A stretch of DNA of 64,000 nucleotides. Origin: Trochalopteron elliotii (taxonomy: Eukaryota; Chordata; Aves; Passeriformes; Leiothrichidae). The stretch lies in assembly GCA_024734555.1 (NCBI GenBank), contig JANPWX010000010.1, forward strand, positions 2,793,140 to 2,857,139, in the 5' to 3' direction. The notes beneath the pieces were generated by a model. That model was not told the origin of the DNA and searched no databases. It worked only from the letters and a program-made list of their open reading frames with translations. A program made the position numbers and the translations under genes. Shown here one piece after another: positions 13,405 to 23,696 of this stretch (positions are counted from its first letter, which is position 1; every line of letters starts with the position of its first letter).

Positions 13405-14262
13405 AAAGGCTTGGTCACATATCTGCACACATATGTGCAAGGTGCCCATGTGTTCCTGCACATGCATGCATGGTCACACCTGCACACAGGAATGCAAACA
13501 CACATGCAAGACACACTCGTGTGTGCACACATCTACACAGGCATATGTGCACATAAACACGTCAACCCGCACAAACACAGACATTTGCATACAGACACAT
13601 GGACACACAAAAACACACAAATCACATTCACACATGCAGGTTCTCATGTGTTTATGCAGTGCACACAGACATTTTTACACACAGATGTGCACACGTGCGT
13701 ACACACACATGACTGCACACACATGCAAGTACATCCAAACACATGCATGTATACTCAAACCTTTACACATACACTCACCCCTGTACACGCATGCATAAAC
13801 ATGCACATGAAAAACTGTGAAAATGCACCCCTGTGCTCATACATCCACAACAGTATACACACCTGCATTCAGATGTGCAAACACATACATGCACACAGAC
13901 ATAAATATGAACACTCACACACATATGAACACACACACTAGATATCTGTCCACTCACATGTGCATGTGCTGCATATGCACATTTGTATGCACAAGCACGT
14001 GCCTGTATGCACGTGCATGTACACATGCACATGTGCACCTATGCACAGACACATGCACGCATGTCCAGTCTACCAAATGTGCACATGCTGTACACATGCA
14101 TATAAACACATGAACAGATGCACCCATGCACAGACACAGACACAACACATTTATGCTCCCATGTGCATGCACTCATCCACAGATACTTGCTCACACGTGT
14201 ACACATATGGGAGCTGCCCATCTGTATGCACACGTATGTGCAGATGCGCACACACCCACACT
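13405..14262. repeat. CA/TG-rich degenerate satellite tract
   Basis: About 860 bp built from ACAC, ACATGC and TGCACA elements, beside the first gap. Long open frames on both strands (His/Thr-rich on plus, Cys/Val-rich on minus) are by-products of the repeat. The alternating purine-pyrimidine pattern could favour Z-DNA. Confidence 0.92.
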
Positions 14263-14409
14263 CACACCCATTTTATTCTTTCCTTTTGCCTCTTTTGAAG
14301 TTGCAAACCCAAACCAAAACACCCCCCAGCCATCTCCTGCTGACTGCTGTCTCTGAAATCTGATTCCCAGGGTGGATCCACACCCCAAATCCCACCCTCC
14401 TTTCTAGCC

Positions 14410-14625
14410 TTGACTCCACCTTCACCCCATCCATCATGCCAGCCCTCCAACCCTTCCTCCATCTCTCCGTTTCTTCATCCTGCCATCAAGCCCTCCATCC
14501 CTCTCTCCATTTCTCCCTCTGTTTCTCTATCCCTTCATTGCTCCATCCCATTCTCCCACTGTCCTTCCATCACTCCCTTAACCCCTCCATTCTTCTCTGC
14601 ATCTTTCTCTTTATTCCCTGGTGCC
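14410..14625. repeat. Pyrimidine-rich CCATCC/TCCCT degenerate repeat
   Basis: Degenerate CCATCC-type units with strong strand bias toward C and T, ending at a CCAATAAAG motif near 14623. Confidence 0.75.
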
Positions 14626-15325
14626 AATAAAGTCCATTTGTATCCAAATCACATCCACACTTGAAGTCCTCCAGCCTTTGTCAGCCTTGTGGCAGTACCA
14701 GCATTTCCACCGGGAGCAGAACTCCAATAAAACCAGTGAAATCCACACGCTCAAATGCTGAATTACAAAGAGAAAAAGCAATTCCCACTCATCAGTGACT
14801 GCAGCTGCTGGGAGTGCAGTGAAAGGCAGGATTATCCCTGTGGGGATTGTTTCTCTACTACAATGCTTTGTATCCCCTTATTGATTCTTAGGCCCTGAGG
14901 ATTTTGGGCTTGGGTTTGTTTTTTTTCTTCATTTGTCTTTGCCTGGAATGGCTTAATTTCATTCTTACCTGTAGGCAAGTTGTGGAAACTCATTTTATGG
15001 ATGGTATTGGAGCACTCAGTGCTGGGAATGGATGGTTCAAAGAGCCGCCTTGGGAAAGAGAATAAATAAATATCATCTAGAGGTGTCTATACACAGATAT
15101 AGCTTTGTCTTCCAGATTTATATCATTCTGCTATTACATCCAGTGCAATAAAAAGTGAGAATTGCAATTAAAGATTTAGGAAGCTCCTCAGTATTTCCCA
15201 GCTTGGGACCCAAGCCATAGTGTTCTGGGGCATCAATGCACTGTGTATCACCTTTGTAAATGTGCGGTGTACTCCTGTGCATCCACAATAGATATCCTCA
15301 TCTCTGCTTATACTGGGTTTTGAAA

Positions 15326-16350
15326 CAGAATCACAGAATCATTGAGGTTGGAAAAGTCTCCTAAGATCACTGAGTCCAACCATTCTATCAGCACTGCCAA
15401 GGCCACCACTAAACATGTCACAAACGCCACATCCACATGGCTTTTAAATCCCTCCAGGGATAGGGAATTCACCACTGCCTTGTGCAGTCTTTGCCGTGGC
15501 TTGACAACCCTGTTCATGAAGAGTATCCAATCTAAACCTCCCCTGGTGCAACTTGGTAGGCTATTTCCTCTTGTTCTGTTGCTTGTTACCTGGGAGCAGA
15601 GCCCAACCTCCACCTGGCTCCAACCTTCACTCAGTTTTCAGGAAAGTATCCATGGAATTTGTGTCCAAACTCTAGGGGGAAGTCCTACACATTTCCAGGT
15701 GTGTGTAGGAGGCTTCTGCCACTGTGAAAGTTTGTGTAGCTTTTATAGTTTGTAAAGTGAAGTGTCTCTCAGTCAGGAATTCCAGCTTATCCCCCACATC
15801 TTGTTTTCAAGGCCAGTTGTTTGTTGGGAATTCCACCCCTGTCGACAAACAACTCACTAGCTAGGCAAGCTGGCCTGGGTTATCTCATCAATTCATGTTG
15901 GGGGAATGTCTGGAGCTATTGAGCTATCACACCACCTGATGGACAGAGCAGATAAGCTCTACTGTGGTAGGGGGGAAATCCTGCCACAGGAGTTGAGGAC
16001 AGTGAGAAGGTTCCCCCTTTTCCCCAGGTTGAAAGGAGAAAAGGAGCCTCATTTTCTCCAGGCTGAGCCTTCCATATCCCTCAGCTGCTCCTCATGTTCC
16101 AGACCCTTCCCCAGCTCTGTTCCCTTCTCTGGACATGGTCCAACTCCTCAATATCCTTGTCAGAGTGAGGGGCCCAGAACTGTCCCCAAGGGCTGGATGT
16201 GCCTCAGCAGGGCCCAGCACAGAGCAATGGTCACTGCCCTGGTCCTTTTGGACACAGGTCCTTGCTGGCACAGGTGAAGTGCCCTTGGCCTCTTGCCTGT
16301 CTGGGCACACCATGTTTAGCCACTCTCAACCAGCACCCCGTGGTCATTTT
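15326..16350 (-). mobile_element. CR1 LINE, ~1 kb, split by an insert
   Basis: The first part (15326-15640) is a CR1 3' end of the GAGTCCAACCATT subfamily. The second part (16020-16350) is the next part of the same reverse CR1 (CTTCTCTGGACATGGTCCAA, GAGGGGCCCAGAACTG). The piece between is unrelated. Confidence 0.75.
15640..16020. mobile_element. ~380-bp insert splitting a CR1 copy
   Basis: CR1 similarity stops near 15640 and resumes near 16020 at a slightly later consensus point, so this piece was inserted into, or replaced part of, the CR1. It contains an inverted repeat (GTTGTTTGT near 15818 and ACAAACAAC near 15846) flanking GGGAATTCCACCCCTGTCG, and may be an LTR fragment. Its family is not recognised. 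Confidence 0.45.
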
Positions 16351-16854
16351 CAAGCAGCAAAGACGATAGAGTCATCCCAAAACTGCTGTTGTCAGACCCC
16401 AACTCTGTGCTTCCATGCACACTACAGGTTAACGGCAAACAGCTTTTGCATTGAATAAATTATGGTATTACAAAAAAATTAATATATGTATGGAAACAGG
16501 AACAAGGAAAATAGGAAAAGAATGACCTTATGATGGTGACCCAAGGTCTGCAAGGAAGATGTGCAATCAAAGTATTGCAATGGGATCAAGCTTTCTGGCT
16601 GGTGAAGTTCAAGACTGTGTTTCTTTTTAAATACTCTCAATAATTTCATGTATCTTAAAGCTATCATGGTGATTTTTGAGAGTATAAACCCCATCTTGAT
16701 CTGAGAACTTCTGCCCACAGAGGCCCTGCACATGTTTGTGGACTTTCCTGCAGAAAACCTTTTGAAGTGCATCTGTGTTGCTGTTTCAGGACTTGTTGCA
16801 CTGAGAGCTGTTAGTGAAATGAGTTCTCTTAATACAACAGGGAAGTTTTGTGGG

Positions 16855-17338
16855 AAGAAGGATATGGACCTGTTGAAATGAGTCCAGAGGAGGTCACTAA
16901 GATGATCACAGGGCTGAAGCCCATCTGTTCTGGATACAGTCTGAGAGAGCTAGGGGTGTTCAGACTGGACAAGAGAAGGCTCTGGGGAGACCTTAGAGCC
17001 CCTGCCAGTGCCTAAAGAGGCTCAAAGAGCTGGAGAGGGACTTTGGACAAGGGCCTGGAATGACAGGACAAGAAGGAATAACTTCCCACTGTCAGAGGAC
17101 AGGGTTAGAAGGGGTATCAGGGAGAGATTCTTGACTGTGAGGGTGGTGAGGCCCTGGCACAGGTTGCCCAGAGAACCTGTGAATGCCCCATGCCTGGAAG
17201 TGTTCGAGGTCACGTTGGATGAGACTTGGAGCAACCTGGTCTAGTGGAAGATGTCCCTGCCTATGGCAGGCAAGTGGAGTAAGGTGACCTTGATGTTACT
17301 TTCAACCCAGATCATTCTGTGTTTCTGTGATTCTGAGA
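16855..17338 (+). mobile_element. CR1 LINE 3' end
   Basis: One of the longest and best preserved copies here, from GAGTCCAGAGGAGGTCACTA to the GTGTTTCTGTGATTCTGA terminus. Confidence 0.85.
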
Positions 17339-18054
17339 TATTAGTGTGTTCTGGAGGGTGCAAGCCTGTACAAATCCATTGCAACAGCTCCTACTCTGGA
17401 GCTAATCCATGTCCTAAGTCTCTGTTCAGCAGTGCCATCACACAGGGATTTGCACAGTATCTTGCACCTGTTTGGGGACTGGGGATTGGCATGTGCACTA
17501 AGAGCTTTTGAGGTTCTTTTTGCAGCAGGCCTGGGCTCATGCCACATGGAAACACACAGTCATGCAGTAATCACCTTTATTAGTAACAGAAGTCATGGAC
17601 AAAACTGCCTTGTGAGGTTTTGCAGCATCAGGAGACTTTGCTGCTCTGCAGATGCCATGAAGACCTAGCTGGTGTTAGAAGCTGCAAAACTGAAAAAAAT
17701 TGCTTAGTGTCTCAGTGAAATATATGGTTATATATCTACATCTGTATCTTGAAGCATGGCTACTCATTCTTGTTCAGGAATCAACTGTAGAAAAGCATCA
17801 TGAAGTAAAATCCATTAACTCTAATCAGCAGAACTGATGTGCTGGCTGCAAACATCTCTGAGAGAGGATGGGAGTAAAATGAAAAAAATTCTGTTTTTAA
17901 TTTACAGCCACCATGGCAGGAAGGAACAATTCCTTCTCCAGCATCCTCTGGCAAAAGGGCGTGGCCAAGTGTGGAACATGGCGGGGGGTGGCCAAGGACA
18001 TGGGTATCATACAGCATCAAACTGTATCAGTCTGGACCACAATCCTGCCAAAAA

Positions 18055-18265
18055 GTTTATTATTAAGAAATTCCTACCACTGAGGGTGGTGAGGTGCTGG
18101 CACAGATTCCCCAGAGAAGCTGTGGCTCTCCATCCCTGGAAGTATTGGACAGGGATTGGAGCAACCTCGTCTAGTGGAAGGTGTCCCTGCCCATGGCAGG
18201 CATTCAAACGGGATGATCTTTAAGGTCTCTGTCAACCCAAACCAGTCTGTGATTGTATGATGATG
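18055..18265 (+). mobile_element. CR1 LINE 3' end
   Basis: From GAGGGTGGTGAGGTGCTGG to TGTGATTGTATGATGATG. A 69-codon frame directly after it (18253-18462) is not recognised. Confidence 0.8.
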
Positions 18266-19228
18266 CTAAAGGCAACACGATGTGGTACAAACCAGAGCAA
18301 GAACAATATTTCGCAGCCCCCAAAATCATCACTGACTTTGAGCAGAACCCCAGGAAGTGCTTCCTTGTCCTATCCATGCTGGGTTCCATTGGTGTGGAGG
18401 CAAGGAATAGCTCCAAGCATACCTGTGCAATGATAAACCAGGATGTTTTGGAAGCTGATTAGTAAGGTACCTGATGAACCTTCTTCTCCTGGCATCCTCA
18501 CATGAAGCCAAGGCACCTTTCAGTCAAACTTAAGCTATTGGAGACCATCCAGGGACATTTTTGATAGTTTCTCCTGCATTTTGTGATGGCAGGAAGAGTA
18601 AGATGACTGGCAATGATGATGTGAGCAGATGTTTATATCTCTGCGGGATCTGATGATGAAGGTGGATTTGTTTATTTTCTCAGACCACCAGCTGACATCT
18701 CACCACATGCTGTCTGCAGACATTCTCCCCCACAACCTGTACACACATATCCACCAATTCTTTTAGGAAATAATGTGATGGCATTGTAAGAATAGCATGG
18801 CAAAACTCAGGGCAAGACCTTACAGGAGTAGACCGTGGGTTTATTTAGGGAAAACACACCATACAGTGGTAGCCATCTCGTAGGTAGGCACCTAACTCCT
18901 TGTTAACCACTGACGAGAGTCAGAGGAAGGGGATGGCAGCTCATCCCATTGCTCCCAGGAGATGACTGACAAAAGCTGGAATCAAGTGAAAATGAAGAAA
19001 AGAAATCAGGTAGGAGCCCCACATCTCCTTAGGACACTTTTTCTTCCATTATAGGAATGGACATGCCCTGGGCTAAAGGTAGGTGAGACTCCATCTCCAA
19101 AGCCAGAGCTGGACCACACTTGCAGCTCCCTCCCTCTGTGTAGAGTGTTCAGCTCCACACTATCCCAGTGAGATGCAGGAAAGTTCTATTTACTCTGGCT
19201 GTTCCAGGCACTCCCTCCATGTGGTTGC

Positions 19229-19547
19229 TGACACCCTGGTCAGGGAGAAAATCCTAGGCATCAGGCAGCAGATCCTGTGGGAACGCTTACTTTTCACACT
19301 GACCTGTGATTGTGAGGAGGAATCAAAAACAATCCTTGGGAGGTGAAAAACCGTTAGCAGGTTTTTCTAACTTGATGTTTACTTGTAAAAAACAGTCAAG
19401 GGGTATTGGTCTGAAAAGACCAATCATGTCAAATGGTACAGAAACACTGTATAAAAAGGGTGTGCCTTTTAATAAACATTGCTTTTGTGTCCTCCAAGAA
19501 GATTGGAATATATTGTTATTGCCGCTGTCCCAAATACAAATGACACC
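19229..19547 (+). mobile_element. Candidate short LTR-like unit (edges uncertain)
   Basis: TATAAAAA (19450-19457) is followed 21 bases later by AATAAA (19471-19476), with a CCAAT motif upstream near 19420. The close TATA-AATAAA spacing is like alpharetroviral LTRs with a short R. TGACACC occurs at 19229-19235 and 19541-19547 and might be flanking duplication, but the inner edges lack clean TG and CA. It could also be a small gene promoter by chance. Confidence 0.35.
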
Positions 19548-21029
19548 TCTGCTTTGCAGATGTCCCAGCACCAATTGCTCCCATCCCTAACATCTATCAT
19601 CAGGGAAAAGAGAACATGACAACACTGCAGGTGACAATTTGAAGGGGAGTTTTAGTGGCCTCTCACATCTTAAAACATTTTATAGTCATGCACACATTCT
19701 GCCTGGTGGGCTCACAAGGTTCAGCCTGGGGTGTTCTTGTTTTCCTTGCCAACTGTGCTTATGGTTCATGTATGCTGTGAGATTGTTTTGAGGCCAAATG
19801 GGACAGGAGCCAAAGCAAACCCATATCAGAGTGCTGAATAAAGAGAATAACTGAAATACATAAAAAGAAAATTTGACCAATAAATCAAGTGCTCTAAAGG
19901 ACTTGAAATTTTTAATGAAAATCACTGCCATAACACAGCCAGATTTCAGAAGAAGTGATTTTGTAACAGGTAGAAGGGGGAGTAAAATTTGAAAGAATTT
20001 GCATTAAAAAAACTCCAAACCAAAAACACCACCAGGCAGAAGTGAGCTTCTCTCACACCCATGCCCTCACTCAAAGCTGGAGAGGGACAAAGACCAAGCT
20101 TGGTGACATGTTACCACATCGGTTTGGGGTGGTAGAAAGGAGAGCCCCCCAAGGGGGGAAAACTTTCAGCTGAAGGAGTGATGGGTCAGAAAGGAATGGG
20201 AGTCAAAGAATCCACTGGGCAACTACCAAGATGGTACATTCAGTTTCCTTCTGATAATTTTGGCCACTGGAGGGTAAATTAGCTCTAGGCATACATACTG
20301 ACTGAGAGGTTTTAGGGCAAGTAAAAGGGATTATCTATGTTTGGAGGAAAGGAGCAGTGATCTCAAGAGTGCTTATAGCTCTTCTGCTGGAACACTAAGT
20401 TCGTCTATATGTGGTGGGACTTCAACAATGAACTCCACTGGTCCACTTCATAGCCAGATCCTCCTATGCAGTATCCTGGCTTCCTGTATGAGCCACTGCA
20501 TTGTTCCTTGCATTTCTTCCTGCAGATCCTCTGTGTTGGGCTTTCCCAGCCCTGATCCTGGATCCCGGCCAGTGTCCATGTGCGACCTGTGAAGTCTCAT
20601 GGGCATGTCTTATCATGCTGACTTGCAAAACCTGGTGACTTGAAAAACCCACAGTTCCATGACTCTGGGCTTACAGGCTCCTCCTCATACTGTGAGATGG
20701 ACATTGTTTCACTGAGTCACAATGGCCACTGACAGAGGTATTACTGAAGATGACTCTTCGAGAGATTAAAGGAACTTAGTGTTCCAAGACTAAATGCAAG
20801 CCATAGGAAATTGAACAAATGACTGTATATAACTGAAAAGGGAAAAGCCAAGGGGAATGTAGTTGGAGCTTTATTATGGCCCATTCATGTGCAAATGCCT
20901 GAGTGTGTTAGGAAATAAGACTGATTAAGGTATCAGGATATAAGATATGGAGATCAGGGCTCACTGTTTAGGCATGTCTGAATGGTTAGCGAGTTCAGAG
21001 ACACAGCTCTGCTCTTCCCTAAAACAGGA

Positions 21030-21402
21030 CAGAGGAGGCTGGGAGGGACAGACACCTTCTTGCTCTATACAACTTCCTGACAGGAGGGTGGACCCAGGAG
21101 AGGGTCAGTCTCTTCTCACAGGGAACAAGAGACAGGATCAGAGAAACAGGCCTCAAATTGTGCCAGAGCAGGTTTAAATTGGAAATTAGGAAAAAATTCT
21201 TCCCCAGAAGGGTTGTCAGGCCCTGGAACAGGCTGCCCAGGGCAGCAGTGGAGTCATCATTTGTGGAGGGATTTAACAGATGTGTGAAAGTGGCACTTGG
21301 GGGCATGGGTTAGTGGTGGCCTTGGCAATGCTGGTGGAATGGTAGGACTCCATGACCTCAGAAATCTTTTCCAACCTAAATTATTTTGTGATTCAGAGAT
21401 TT
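21030..21402 (+). mobile_element. CR1 LINE 3' end
   Basis: Subfamily with GAGGGTGGACCCAGG, AGGCTGCCCAGGGCAGC and AATCTTTTCCAACCTAAAT blocks. Confidence 0.82.
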
Positions 21403-21965
21403 TAAGCCACAGGTTCTCTTTTTTCTACACTCAGCAAGGAGATGCATCTCTTTCAGCTCCTCCTGAGTGGAAATTTATGATTCCTCTCTTATTTAAGCAG
21501 AAGTTTTCAAAGCCCTCCATAAGTATTTATTTTTCTCTCCTTAATTAAGAAAATAGACAAAAAGCAAATTACATAATCACAGCAAAGCAGGACATAAGTA
21601 TTTATTACCCAGCTGAGCATTGCTTAGCTCCTTGGTCAGCTCTTCCAAAGACCTGGCTTGCTCATAAATCCAGATGATGAGGCTTCCTTGTCATAATAAG
21701 CCACAAGCAAAGACCTGTGACTCTCTGCAATACAACTGCTTTGGAATTAAATAATACAACTGCTCTAGGCCTTAGCCTGAAATTTCTGGGGGCAGAAAAT
21801 TCTTCCCATATGTCTGGGTGTCTCCAGGGCACAGGTGTGACTATTTTAACTAGTGAAAATCAAGAGTTCCTTGGCATGGCTAGTGTCTACCAAGAGCAAG
21901 AGTGCTGGATGGAAAACACCTTGAAACATCATCACTGAACCAGAGATATCTGTGCAACAACTTTT

Positions 21966-22200
21966 CATAGAGTCATAGAATTGTTAAGGTTGAAAAAGAC
22001 CTCCAAGATCATTGAGTCCAACCATTTCCTCAGCACTGCCAAGCCCACAACTAACCCAAGTGCCACATCTACATGTGTGTTAAATCCCTCCAGAAATGGG
22101 GATTTCACTACTGCTCTGGGCACCATGTTCCAGGTCTTGAAAACTGTTTTGGGGAAGGAATTTTCCCTAATAACCAATCTAACCCCTCTTTGGTCGCACC
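21966..22200 (-). mobile_element. CR1 LINE 3' end
   Basis: Reverse copy starting CATAGAGTCATAGAATTG and including GATCATTGAGTCCAACCATT. Confidence 0.82.
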
Positions 22201-23536
22201 ATCCACCTCTCTGACAATGTTGGTGTTGCACAATCCAGGAGGACCAGAGTCCCTGGGCCCACAGATTTCCCCACAGAATTTTGGAAATCACTGATTTTTT
22301 CTCACCAGGAAACATCCTGTCTCCAGGTAAGAGTAGCGAAAGAATTAAAAACCTTTGCTTTCTTGAAGCAGGCAGGGTCCTGACATTAGCAGTAGAAGAC
22401 AAAGGATGGGGAGAGATTTGAGATCTAAACCAGTTTTAGTTCAATTAAAGCAACCAATGCCTTTAGGAAAAGATCCCTTGGGGTTTCACCAGAGCCCTGT
22501 TATCCTAGTGATTTGGGAAAACTGAGTCTAACAGATCCCTCGTAGCCCAGCATCTTCCTAGGCCTGACAAAGGGGAAAGATTATTTTTCAGCTAACATCT
22601 CTGATTTGCCTCTGCCAAAGGTTGTTTTTAGTTTTGTTCTGTAATTCTTGGCTGCAGTGACTTTGGGATTTGAAATGCCCCTTAGATATGTGACTGAAGC
22701 CTTTGTACGTGGCCAGTCCTTTCACAGTGCTCATAGTTCAGTGCAGTTTATTATTCTGTATCCTCGTGACAATGAGACCTTTGGTTTTCCCAGCCCTCCC
22801 ATGAGATGATTTCTTTGCTTACCTGAGTGGCTTATCAGTTCCTTGAGGATTTTTTCCCTTCAAATTTCTAATTTTTTTTCCCACATAGGAAATTGCATCT
22901 CTTTGCACATGACAAGGCAGAGGCTCAGACTATGCACCTGCTTGGAAATACAAATGAAAAACAGGAGTAGTATTTCCTTTCTCTATACCCATATAAATGT
23001 GTGCAAGGATTCACATGGAAACTCATCTGCCCAATCCATCCATGTCTTGGCAGAGGCATGATGTTGCTCATGTACCTTGTGCTCAGCAGTGAAACACCAT
23101 TGTGTTGTCTCCTCATCTCCTTGGATTAGACTGAAACCCATCCGCATCACATCACTTGAGAAGAAAAGTGACCTGCCTGTGCTCATTCTTTCTGCTTGTC
23201 CCTTCCTGCTGTGTAAAGGATGATTTGTAGGGGAAGGAGGGAGATAAAACTGGCTTACAGGAATGAATACCTCATTGTCTCTGCCAACATCCAAATAGTG
23301 CAAAATTTGAAAGAGGCAGAATCTTGAAGGCAGGATTGCGTCCTGAATGGAGTTCACATGCCAGATTTGGGTGATAGAAGCATGAAATTGTCACCATCTA
23401 ACAATGTCGTGAGTCATGATGGTGTAAAGTCCGTGACACCTCCCTCTCCTCCCTGTACAGATGGTGCTGTGTGCAGTGACCACTGCGACTGTATGTTGCA
23501 CAATCCCTTCTACTGCAACACTGGGTATATGTTGAT

Positions 23537-23550
23537 GGGGGACTTTGCAC
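23537..23550. promoter_or_regulatory. Possible HNF4-type nuclear receptor site upstream of MOGAT2
   Basis: The minus strand reads GTGCAAAGTCCCCC, which fits the CAAAGTCC core of HNF4-type sites, 53-66 bases before the start codon. HNF4 factors drive many gut and liver lipid genes, so the place is sensible. Short motifs occur by chance, and a weak TATATG at 23526-23531 is the only TATA-like sequence near it. Confidence 0.3.
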
Positions 23551-23602
23551 TTTGCATTTGTCACTTGCTTCCTTCTTGTGAGACATGCCTGCAGAGGCCA
23601 AG

Positions 23603-23696
23603 ATGAAGGTTGAGTTTGCTCCGCTGTCTGTGCCACTGCAGAGAAGGCTTCAAACAGCATCAGTGGCTCAATGGATCTTCAGCTTCCTGGGTCTAG
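23603..23696 (+). CDS. MOGAT2: MOGAT2 exon 1 (residues 1-31 plus first base of codon 32)
   Basis: The exon opens at ATG 23603 with a purine at -3 and encodes a start typical of the family: MKVEFAPL, then RRLQT at 14-18, then a hydrophobic stretch from Trp24. It ends in phase 1 at 23696 before GTAAG. The leftover G joins the CA at the start of exon 2 to make Ala32. The MK start resembles MOGAT1, while the rest of the protein resembles MOGAT2. A longer frame ending at 23606 overlaps only the start and is unrelated. Confidence 0.9.

Larger units (their letters stand above)
17339..23536. other. Intergenic 5' flank of MOGAT2
   Basis: Apart from three CR1 copies and the LTR-like unit near 19.4 kb, no feature is recognised. 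I looked for MAP6-like exons, the mammalian neighbour, and saw none. Confidence 0.55.

Noticed and set aside
12883..13532. Long minus-strand frames across the first gap
   Set aside because: They are open only because N does not encode stops.
13411..14298. His/Thr-rich and Cys/Val-rich frames on both strands
   Set aside because: They are translations of the CA/TG repeat in all frames.
18253..18462. 69-codon frame following a CR1 end
   Set aside because: The beginning lies in the CR1 terminus, and the rest is unrecognised with no supporting signals.
1..23500. MAP6, the expected upstream neighbour
   Set aside because: No exon was recognised on either strand. It is probably outside the window or not syntenic.
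23358..23606. 82-codon frame with many cysteines (resembling an EGF-like pattern) just before MOGAT2 exon 1
   Set aside because: Cysteine spacing does not fit an EGF domain, and the frame overlaps the real MOGAT2 start in a different phase. It is probably 5' UTR or flank.
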